A stretch of DNA of 19,571 nucleotides from Bacillota bacterium (lineage in GTDB: Bacteria; Bacillota; Dethiobacteria; DTU022), in the NCBI GenBank assembly GCA_012727685.1, contig JAAYGO010000133.1, forward strand, positions 1-19,571, written 5' to 3'. The position numbers and the translations under genes are program-made. The notes below the pieces were generated by a model that made no database searches, was not told the DNA's origin, and saw only the letters and a list, made by a program, of their open reading frames with translations. This document shows, in pieces, positions 14,089 to 19,571 of the stretch. Every line of letters begins with the position of its first letter. Position 1 is the stretch's first letter.

Positions 14089-14529
14089 ATGGAAAATCAT
14101 CATCACCCGATTGAAAGCCTGATGCAAACGGCCATGGAAAACCTTAAAGAAATGGTTGACGTGAATAAAATCGTCGGTGACGCCGTGGAGACCCCGGACG
14201 GCAGCGTGATCATTCCCATCTCCCGCGTCTCCTTCGGTTTTGCCGCCGGGGGAACGGAATTTGACAATGAAGATAAGCAGGGGAGCGGAAATAACACCCA
14301 TGGCAACCGCTTTGGAAATGAGCTGCCGTTTGGCGGCGGCAGCGGCGGCGGGGTTTCGGTGCAGCCGGTAGCCTTTTTGGTGGTGGGCCAGGGGCAGGTG
14401 CGGCTGCTGCCGGTCGATCATAATGTCACGCTGGACCGCTTGATCGACCTGGCGCCCCAGATCATCGCCCAGATCCAAAACATGGCCGGCAGGAGGGCGG
14501 AGCGGCGGCCGGTGGGCGAACCGATCTAG
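14089..14529 (+). CDS. ytfJ: GerW/YtfJ-family sporulation protein
   Basis: The YtfJ/GerW family is made in the forespore and in Bacillus is needed for normal germination responses. The 146-residue product shows the family layout. The N-terminus HPIESLMQTAMENLKEMVDV is followed by VGDAVETPDGSVIIPISRVSFGFAAGG, given here in parts: VETPDGSVIIPISRV and SFGFAAGG. A glycine-rich stretch (FGGGSGGGVSVQPVAFLVV) follows, and a C-terminal helix starts at VTLDRLIDLAPQ. The ATG is adjacent to the DUF2953 stop, with ggaggtg upstream inside that gene, so the pair is coupled. The stop codon lies inside the left arm of the hairpin at 14526-14561. Confidence 0.93.
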   Translation: MENHHHPIESLMQTAMENLKEMVDVNKIVGDAVETPDGSVIIPISRVSFGFAAGGTEFDNEDKQGSGNNTHGNRFGNELPFGGGSGGGVSVQPVAFLVVGQGQVRLLPVDHNVTLDRLIDLAPQIIAQIQNMAGRRAERRPVGEPI

Positions 14530-14561
14530 CGCCCCGGTTATAACGGCCGTTTTGGCGCTAG
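14526..14561 (+). terminator. Hairpin overlapping the ytfJ stop; possible terminator or pause
   Basis: ctagcgcc (14526-14533) and ggcgctag (14554-14561) form a perfect 8-bp stem around a 20-base loop that itself contains aacggccgtt. No T run follows, so it is not a classical intrinsic terminator. It may cap the ytfJ message. Confidence 0.4.
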
Positions 14562-14577
14562 TGATCAATGCGCTTGA

Positions 14578-14606
14578 TTCATAATTGGATCATGCCGGGA
14601 ATAATA
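14578..14606 (+). promoter_or_regulatory. Possible sporulation-sigma promoter before the dacB-like gene
   Basis: ttcata at 14578-14583 and aataata at 14600-14606 resemble forespore (sigma-F/G) elements; gggaataata at 14597-14606 fits the sigma-F -10 pattern GGNNANANTW. The 16-base spacing is short. B. subtilis dacB uses sigma-E, and the match to sigma-E elements here is poor, so the sigma factor is undecided. Confidence 0.3.
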
Positions 14607-14649
14607 ATTAACCAGTACTGGTCCTGGGCTGGAAATATTTCGGGGAGCG

Positions 14650-15822
14650 ATGCGGATGGGGTTTAAACTGAAGCAAGGGCTGGCTGCAGCGACGCCGGCC
14701 TTTATTCTTTTCTTGATCTTGGGCTTCTTTTTTTTTAATCCCGCCGTGCAGGCCGAGGAAGAAGAGGGCAGTGAAACTACCGGTGAGATCAGCGCCCTGG
14801 CCGCTGTCTTGATGGACCGCGAGAGCGGGCGGATTTTGTGGGAAAGAAACCCCGATCAGAAGTTGCCCATGGCCAGCACCACCAAGATCATGACCGCCTT
14901 GCTGGCCCTGGAACTGGGCCATGAAACGGACCTGATCGTGGTCAGCGAAAAGGCGGCCAATACAGAAGGGTCTTCGATCTGGCTGGAGGAGGGGGAAGAG
15001 AAAACACTGGAAGAGCTCCTTTACGGGCTGATGCTGCTTTCGGGCAATGACGCCGCCGTGGCCATTGCCGAGCACATCGCCGGCTCGGTGGAAGCCTTTG
15101 CCCGGCTGATGAATATCAAAGCCCGGGCACTGGGCGCGCACAATACCCACTTTACCAACCCGCACGGCTTACCCGATGACAATCACTATACTACCGCCCG
15201 CGACCTGGCCCTGATCACGCGCCATGCCCTCATGAACGAACGCTTCCGGGATATTATCGCCACGCCGGAGTATACGATCTCCTGGCCGGGACATCCCTGG
15301 GACCGGATCATGGTCAACCAGAACCGCCTCCTGGAAGAATACCCCGGGGCGGACGGGGTGAAAACGGGGTGGACCCGCAAGGCAGGGCGCTGTTTTGTCG
15401 GCTCTGCGACCCGGGAAGGATGGCAGCTCCTGGTGGTGGTCCTGAACGCCCCGCAAATGTGGGAAGACGCCATGGCGCTGCTCGATTACGGTTTCCACAA
15501 TTATCAAAAGGAACTCCTGGCTGAGAAGGGCCAGTATATATGCTTGGCGGAGGTATACAAGGGCGAGCGCAGCGTCAATCTCGTCGCCGCGGAAAATCTT
15601 TATTATCCCCTTGCCGCCGGCGAGAAGGCGGAGATCGTTTCCCGCCCTGTGCTGAAGGAGCAGATTAAAGCCCCCCTTGCAACGGGGGAGCCGCTGGGCA
15701 GCCTCGAATTTTACCTGGCGGGGAATATGATCGGCAGTGTTGAGCTGCTCTCCGGGCACCCGGTGGAGCGCTACCCTGTGGGCAAGTATTTGCAGCGCCT
15801 GCTCTCTTCCTACTGGGATTGA
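14650..15822 (+). CDS. dacB: DacB-like D-alanyl-D-alanine carboxypeptidase (spore cortex)
   Basis: This is a second peptidase S11 DD-carboxypeptidase, which removes terminal D-alanine from cortex peptidoglycan stems. The active-site motifs are STTK (Ser76-Lys79), SGN (131-133) and KTG (238-240). A signal peptide covers residues 1-35 (LFLILGFFFFNPAVQA, cleavage before EEEEG), and an acidic stretch follows. The 390-residue product keeps the C-terminal PBP5-type domain and ends with a short amphipathic tail (KYLQRLLSSYWD). The neighbours ytfJ, spmA and spmB argue for the DacB role even though by sequence it resembles DacF (see 1998-3167), so the symbol rests on synteny. ggggag precedes the ATG. 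Confidence 0.88.
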   Translation: MRMGFKLKQGLAAATPAFILFLILGFFFFNPAVQAEEEEGSETTGEISALAAVLMDRESGRILWERNPDQKLPMASTTKIMTALLALELGHETDLIVVSEKAANTEGSSIWLEEGEEKTLEELLYGLMLLSGNDAAVAIAEHIAGSVEAFARLMNIKARALGAHNTHFTNPHGLPDDNHYTTARDLALITRHALMNERFRDIIATPEYTISWPGHPWDRIMVNQNRLLEEYPGADGVKTGWTRKAGRCFVGSATREGWQLLVVVLNAPQMWEDAMALLDYGFHNYQKELLAEKGQYICLAEVYKGERSVNLVAAENLYYPLAAGEKAEIVSRPVLKEQIKAPLATGEPLGSLEFYLAGNMIGSVELLSGHPVERYPVGKYLQRLLSSYWD

Positions 15823-15856
15823 GGCGTCTGGCACACGCAAAGAGGAGAGGGGAAAG

Positions 15857-16444
15857 TTGATCGGTTATTTATGGGCCGGCATGATCTGCCTGTCCATTCT
15901 CACTGCCGCGCTTACCGGTAAAATCGATGTGATCGCCCCCAGTATCTTTGATTCGGCCGAGCAGGGGGTGGCGGCCGCCTTCGGCCTGATCAGCATCATG
16001 ACTTTCTGGCTGGGGATCATGAAACTGATCGAGGCTTCCGGGCTCATCGAGATCTTGAAGAGGCTCTTAAGGCCGCTGGCTTATTTCCTCTTCCCGGCGC
16101 TGCCGCGAGACCATCCCGCCATGAATGCGGTATTGATGAATATGAGCGCCAATGTGCTCGGCCTCGGCAACGCGGCCACTCCGTTCGGGATCAAGGCCAT
16201 GGAAGAGCTGCAGCGGCTGAACCCGCTGCGCGACACCGCTTCAGACGAGATGTGTACTTTCCTGGCCTTGAACACTTCCAGCTTAACCTTGCTGCCCACA
16301 ACCATAATCGCCCTGCGGGCGGCTGCCGGCTCAATGAACCCGGGCGAAATCGTCGGCACCACGATAGTAGCCACCTTCTGCTCTACCGCGGCGGCGCTCT
16401 TCTTTGACCGCCTCCTCCGGCGCCGGAGAGGATGGACCAAATGA
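15857..16444 (+). CDS. spmA: Spore maturation protein A
   Basis: SpmA, with SpmB, is an integral membrane protein needed for full dehydration of the spore core in Bacillus; it has a nucleoside-transporter-like (Gate) domain. The 195-residue product matches the Bacillus length (196). Typical stretches are IMTFWLGIMKLIEASGL, LFPALPRDHPAMNAVLMNMS, ANVLGLGNAATPFGIKAME and FLALNTSSLTLLPTTIIALR. The start TTG at 15857 follows gagaggggaaag and gives the conserved N-terminus MIGYLWAGMICL. Longer in-frame starts would run into the dacB-like gene. It is 34 bases after that gene and overlaps spmB by 13 bases, as expected for the dacB-spmA-spmB operon. Confidence 0.96.
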   Translation: MIGYLWAGMICLSILTAALTGKIDVIAPSIFDSAEQGVAAAFGLISIMTFWLGIMKLIEASGLIEILKRLLRPLAYFLFPALPRDHPAMNAVLMNMSANVLGLGNAATPFGIKAMEELQRLNPLRDTASDEMCTFLALNTSSLTLLPTTIIALRAAAGSMNPGEIVGTTIVATFCSTAAALFFDRLLRRRRGWTK

Positions 16445-16977
16445 TCGCTTCGCTGGTCAACTTTTTATCGGTGTGGGTCATCCCGCTTATAATCGCCCTC
16501 GTGGTGCTGATCGCCCTGCTGCGCCGCGTCAATGTCTTTGACGTGTTTATTGAGGGCGCCAAAGAAGGTTTTAAAACTTCTGTGCACCTGATCCCTTTCC
16601 TGGTGGGGATGCTGGTGGCTATCGGGCTTTTCCGGGATTCAGGCCTAATGGATCTTGGCATCAATTTGATCACCCCGCTTCTGGCAAAGCTAAACATTCC
16701 GGCTGAGATCGTGCCGCTGGCCATCATGCGCCCCATTTCGGGGAGCGCCTCCCTGGCCATGACCGCCGATATCATGCAGCGGTGCGGCCCCGATTCGCTG
16801 GTGGGGCGTATGGCTTCGACCATGCAGGGGAGCACGGAGACGACCCTTTATATTCTCACCGTTTATTTCGGTGCTGCTGGAATCTCAAAGACGAGGCATG
16901 CCCTGGTCACGGGATTGCTGGCCGACTTAAGCGGCTTTATCGCCGCCATCGCCATCTGCAAGGCGGTATTCGGCTAG
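16432..16977 (+). CDS. spmB: Spore maturation protein B
   Basis: This is the SpmA partner in spore core dehydration. The 181-residue membrane protein (178 in B. subtilis) shows VWVIPLIIALVVLIALLRRV, VFDVFIEGAKEGFKTSVHLI, PFLVGMLVAIGLFRDSG, then MRPISGSASLAMTADIM and STMQGSTETTLYILTVYFGA, all typical of the family. The ATG at 16432 lies in the end of spmA, so translation is coupled. No gene follows for 277 bases, so it is the last gene of its operon, although a strong terminator is not visible. The exact function of SpmA/SpmB as transporters or otherwise is not settled in the literature as I know it. Confidence 0.96.
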   Translation: MDQMIASLVNFLSVWVIPLIIALVVLIALLRRVNVFDVFIEGAKEGFKTSVHLIPFLVGMLVAIGLFRDSGLMDLGINLITPLLAKLNIPAEIVPLAIMRPISGSASLAMTADIMQRCGPDSLVGRMASTMQGSTETTLYILTVYFGAAGISKTRHALVTGLLADLSGFIAAIAICKAVFG

Positions 16978-17027
16978 GAGGGATATGGGGGGGCTGAATT
17001 CGCCTGCCGTTTTTTGAGTAGCTTTGG

Positions 17028-17075
17028 AGAAACGTCCCTTTGACAAAGTTGTCAATTAAACCGTCTCTTTGACAG
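17028..17075. repeat. Dispersed imperfect repeat, copy 2
   Basis: It aligns without gaps to the reverse complement of 1258-1303. It also contains an internal 13-base direct repeat with one mismatch, cgtccctttgaca (17033-17045) and cgtctctttgaca (17062-17074), and a ttgac/gtcaa stem between them. The layout suggests a REP-like or miniature element rather than a gene. Confidence 0.65.
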
Positions 17076-17172
17076 TAAAAAATCGAGCACCAAACAAGGA
17101 TATTATCATCAAAGCAACTATTTTCACTGAGAGCTGGAGCGACTGTGAACGAGTGGATCTGCCTGAGTAGCC

Positions 17173-17201
17173 TTGACCGGTTAGGCATTTATATTTATAA
17201 C
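17173..17201 (+). promoter_or_regulatory. Sigma-A promoter for the FAD oxidoreductase gene
   Basis: TTGACC (17173-17178) and TATAAC (17196-17201) are separated by 17 bases; each hexamer matches the housekeeping consensus at five of six positions. The expected start near 17208 leaves a leader of about 47 bases to the ATG. Confidence 0.75.
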
Positions 17202-17254
17202 AGAATGACAGGTATTTACGGGTAATAAAGACGGGGAAGGGGAAAAATGAGCCG

Positions 17255-18532
17255 ATGAAGCAGTTCGTTGTAGTGGGCGGCGGCTGGGCCGGCTGCGCCG
17301 CCGCGCTGGCGGCAGCAAAAAAGGGGCTGAAGGTGACGCTGCTCGAGCGCACCGACCGGCTGCTGGGCTCCGGCCTGGTCGGCGGGATCATGCGCAACAA
17401 CGGCCGTTATACCGCTGCCGAAGAGCTGTCGCTCATGGGGGCCGGTGAACTGATCGCCATTACCGATCAGTGCGCCCGCCATACGGGAGTGAATTTCCCC
17501 GGCCACAGCCATGCCACCCTCTATGATGTGACCCGGATCGAAGCGCCTGTGGAAGAGATCTTGCGCCGGCACGGGGTCACCCTCATCCTGCAAAGCCGCG
17601 TCACGGGCCTTGTCATGAAAGGCCGGCGCATCCAGGCCGTAGTAGGCGAAGACGGCAGCCAGTTCGGAGGCGATCTTTTCATTGATGCCGGAGGCAGCGC
17701 CGGGCTGCCAGGCATCTGCCGGCGCTCAGGCAACGGCTGCGCCATGTGCATTTACCGCTGTCCCACTTTCGGCTCCCGGGTCAGCATCGCCGCCCGGGCC
17801 GGGGTGGAAGAGGCAGCCATCCGGCGCCCGGATGGAGCCGCCGGTTTTTTCAGCGGTTCGTGTGAACTGGAACCGGCTTCGCTGGCGCCGCACCTGGTTG
17901 AAGCGGTGACCCGCACGGGAGTGCTGGTGATTCCCCTGCCCGCGGAGTTGCGCCGTTCCGCAGTGGAACAATCGGTGGAACAAAAAGCATGCCGCCAGTA
18001 CAGCGCGGCGGCATACAAAGAAAATATCATCCTGCTCGATACCGGCGCGATCAAGATGATGGCACCGTTTTTTCCGCTTGAACAGCTGCGCCGCCTCGAT
18101 GGCTTCGAAAGGGCCGTATACCGGGATCCCCTGAGCGGCGGCCGGGGCAATTCGATCCGCTTCAGCACAGTTGTCCGGCGAAATAACCGCTTGCTGGCGC
18201 CACCGGTAGAAAACCTGCTGGTAGCCGGTGAAAGGGCCGGCCCGGCGGTGGGCCACACCGAGGCCATGATTACCGGGACCCTGGCCGGTTACAATGCCTG
18301 GCTGCTCAGCCGGGGCGCTGAACCGCTGGCGTACCCGCGCGGCACCGTAGCCGGGGAACTGGTCGCCTTCACCGGGGCAAAGGGGCACAGCCTTGCCGGG
18401 GGAGAGGCGCTGTACAATACCTCGGGAGGAGCACTCTGGGAACACTTGAAAAAGCTCGGCCTCTATACCACCGACCGGACGGCAATCCGGAAGCGGCTGG
18501 AAATAGCGGGGCTGTTCAATATCTTTGCGTAA
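17255..18532 (+). CDS. FAD-dependent oxidoreductase with a cysteine cluster, function unknown
   Basis: This 425-residue protein starts with a classical FAD-binding Rossmann motif, VVVGGGWAGCAAALAAAKKG (5-24), ending in the acidic Glu31 of the second strand. A second cofactor-binding segment, NLLVAGERAGPAVGHTEAMI (320-339), resembles the C-terminal GidA/TrmFO-like pattern. A cysteine group, Cys155, Cys162, Cys165 and Cys169 (GNGCAMCIYRCP), could bind a metal or iron-sulfur centre. Members of this type are annotated only as FAD-dependent oxidoreductases. The ATG is supported by aagggg upstream; a nearby ATG at 17247 leads to an immediate stop. The gene has its own sigma-A promoter and a terminator-like hairpin behind it, so it forms a single-gene unit between spmB and rluB. 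Confidence 0.85.
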   Translation: MKQFVVVGGGWAGCAAALAAAKKGLKVTLLERTDRLLGSGLVGGIMRNNGRYTAAEELSLMGAGELIAITDQCARHTGVNFPGHSHATLYDVTRIEAPVEEILRRHGVTLILQSRVTGLVMKGRRIQAVVGEDGSQFGGDLFIDAGGSAGLPGICRRSGNGCAMCIYRCPTFGSRVSIAARAGVEEAAIRRPDGAAGFFSGSCELEPASLAPHLVEAVTRTGVLVIPLPAELRRSAVEQSVEQKACRQYSAAAYKENIILLDTGAIKMMAPFFPLEQLRRLDGFERAVYRDPLSGGRGNSIRFSTVVRRNNRLLAPPVENLLVAGERAGPAVGHTEAMITGTLAGYNAWLLSRGAEPLAYPRGTVAGELVAFTGAKGHSLAGGEALYNTSGGALWEHLKKLGLYTTDRTAIRKRLEIAGLFNIFA

Positions 18533-18554
18533 GGATTTAATAAAACCCGGTGGT

Positions 18555-18583
18555 GGCCGCACCCTGGGGCGGCCTTTAAATTT
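18555..18583 (+). terminator. Intrinsic terminator candidate after the FAD oxidoreductase gene
   Basis: ggccgc (18555-18560) pairs with gcggcc (18569-18574), with two further inner C-G pairs after an A/G mismatch. It is followed by tttaaattta, a modest T-rich tract. It lies 22 bases after the stop codon. Confidence 0.55.
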
Positions 18584-18724
18584 AGATTGGCCGTTTTGAG
18601 CGTAAAGGAAATAAAGGGGCCGCCGTGGAATAGGCAAGGGAAGGTTTTCTCGGGCTACCGGATCATTGCCGGGCAGCCGCTCGCAAGGAGAGCCGACCCA
18701 GATTTGCAGGAGAGAAGGGTGTCC

Positions 18725-19474
18725 ATGCGCCTTGCAAAATATCTCGCCGCTGCCGGTGTGGCTTCGCGGCGCAAATGCGAGCAGATTATCCGCGCGGGCC
18801 GGGTGCAGGTCAACGGGATCATCGCCACCCTGCCTCAGGCCGAGGCCACGCCCGCCGACCGGGTTTTACTGGACGGGGTGGAGATCAAGCAGCGCACAGG
18901 GCGCTATTACCTGCTGCTGAACAAACCCCCCGGTTATTTATCCACGGTCACCGACACCCATAACCGGCCCACGGTGATGGATCTGGTTAAGGATATCCCG
19001 GCCCGGCTCTACCCGGTCGGCCGCCTGGACGCGGATACTGCCGGTCTCCTGCTGCTGACTAATGACGGCGCACTGGCTTTCCGGCTGGCGCATCCCCGCT
19101 ACCAGGTGGAAAAAGTATACCGTGTCTGGGTGAAAGGAATCCCCGGGCCGGTGGCGCTAAAACAGCTCGCCGCCGGTGTGGAGAGCGAGGGGGAGCTTTT
19201 ATCATTAAAGCGGCTTAAGCTGAAGCGCTCACAGGGCCGCGGGGAAGCGGTGCTGGAGATCACCCTCGCCGAGGGTAAAAAAAGAGAGATCAGGCGCATG
19301 TGCGCTGCGGTGGGCCACCCTGTCCTTAAACTGCACCGGATTCGCTATGCTTTTCTTACCGCCCGGGGCTTACCGGAGGGCGCATACCGCCACCTGAAGG
19401 CTGAGGAGGTCGAAAGGCTTTACCGCCTGGTTGGATTATCTATCGAGCCATTTGCGTTCTTTAACAACGCCTGA
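18725..19474 (+). CDS. rluB: RluB/RsuA-family pseudouridine synthase
   Basis: This enzyme converts a specific uridine of rRNA (U2605 of 23S rRNA for E. coli RluB) to pseudouridine. The 249-residue product has an N-terminal S4 RNA-binding domain (MRLAKYLAAAGVASRRKCEQ to about residue 60). The catalytic domain follows, with LLLNKPPGYLSTVTD and the active-site motif PVGRLDADTAGLLLLTNDG (97-115, catalytic Asp102). KVYRVWVKG and EGKKREIRRM are also typical. The ATG at 18725 has agagaagg upstream; an in-frame GTG at 18719 would add two residues. RluB is preferred over RsuA because rluB (ypuL) follows spmAB in B. subtilis, but the exact site modified cannot be read from sequence. Confidence 0.93.
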   Translation: MRLAKYLAAAGVASRRKCEQIIRAGRVQVNGIIATLPQAEATPADRVLLDGVEIKQRTGRYYLLLNKPPGYLSTVTDTHNRPTVMDLVKDIPARLYPVGRLDADTAGLLLLTNDGALAFRLAHPRYQVEKVYRVWVKGIPGPVALKQLAAGVESEGELLSLKRLKLKRSQGRGEAVLEITLAEGKKREIRRMCAAVGHPVLKLHRIRYAFLTARGLPEGAYRHLKAEEVERLYRLVGLSIEPFAFFNNA

Positions 19475-19571
19475 TATATAAGGTTTTTAATGAGTGGGAA
19501 AAAATATTTTACCCCAGGAAGAGGTTTAAAAATAGGGATTTTGGCATGGTGTGCGGTAAGATAATCGAGAA

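Larger units (their letters stand above)
16978..17254. other. Intergenic region between spmB and FAD oxidoreductase gene
   Basis: This 277-base, relatively AT-rich gap contains copy 2 of the dispersed repeat (17028-17075), a T6 run at about 17010-17015 after a weak GC stem, and a good sigma-A promoter at 17173-17201. No convincing gene is present. Confidence 0.6.

Noticed and set aside
18584..18724. Riboswitch in the leader of rluB
   Set aside because: Paired segments such as ccgg/ccgg near 18657-18678 exist, but I could not match any known riboswitch core (c-di-GMP, cobalamin, preQ1, glycine).
19541..19571. Sigma-54 promoter or new gene start at the right edge
   Set aside because: The ttggca and tgcgg elements are spaced 10 rather than 12 bases between the GG and GC steps. 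The ATG at 19546 stays open only to the window end (eight codons), so neither can be supported.

Overview
The window reads as chromosomal DNA of a GC-rich, endospore-forming Firmicute, most likely a Clostridia-class organism of the Peptococcaceae/Moorella kind. The evidence is a dense set of sporulation genes (dacF, spoIIAA, spoIIAB, sigF, spoVAF, ytfJ, a dacB-like gene, spmA, spmB), all on the + strand, with promoters that look sporulation-specific. From the XerD tail at the left edge to RluB at the right, the gene order is a condensed version of one B. subtilis neighbourhood: ripX/xerD-drm-punA-dacF-spoIIA-spoVA ... scpA-scpB-ypuI-dacB-spmA-spmB-rluB. I see no prophage, transposase gene, CRISPR array, tRNA or rRNA.

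Layout. (1) 1-1704: end of xerD, deoB, and an unrecognised three-helix membrane protein where punA sits in Bacillus. (2) 1705-3550: a repeat-rich gap, dacF, then a second gene-free gap that ends in a good sigma-H-like promoter. (3) 3551-5066: spoIIAA-spoIIAB-sigF, tightly packed or overlapping, encoding the first forespore-specific sigma factor with its anti-sigma and anti-anti-sigma factors. (4) 5100-7215: a sigma-G/F-like promoter followed by a 62-residue single-helix protein, a dodecin without the usual flavin contacts, and spoVAF. This is the position of the spoVA operon in Bacillus, but spoVAA-VAE are absent. (5) 7282-12564 and on to 13132: an extended -10 promoter, a DHH-CBS-tRNA nucleotidyltransferase fusion, a rhomboid-sized site-2 protease, trpS, scpA and scpB. 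(6) 13432-16977: DUF2953 protein, ytfJ (GerW family), dacB-like carboxypeptidase, spmA and spmB. (7) 17173-19474: a FAD-dependent oxidoreductase with a cysteine cluster and its own sigma-A promoter, a terminator-like hairpin, and an RluB-family pseudouridine synthase.

How the genes fit together: SpoIIAA/AB/SigF switch on forespore transcription. DacF, the DacB-like enzyme, SpmA/SpmB and YtfJ act on spore cortex, core dehydration or germination. SpoVAF belongs to the GerA germinant-receptor family. The remainder is housekeeping: nucleoside catabolism, chromosome condensation, tRNA end repair, tRNA charging and rRNA modification. The intergenic gaps carry several REP-like hairpin repeats. The least explained parts are the small protein plus dodecin pair in the spoVA slot, the cysteine-bearing FAD protein, and the repeat families. 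No clearly new multi-gene system is proved by this sequence.
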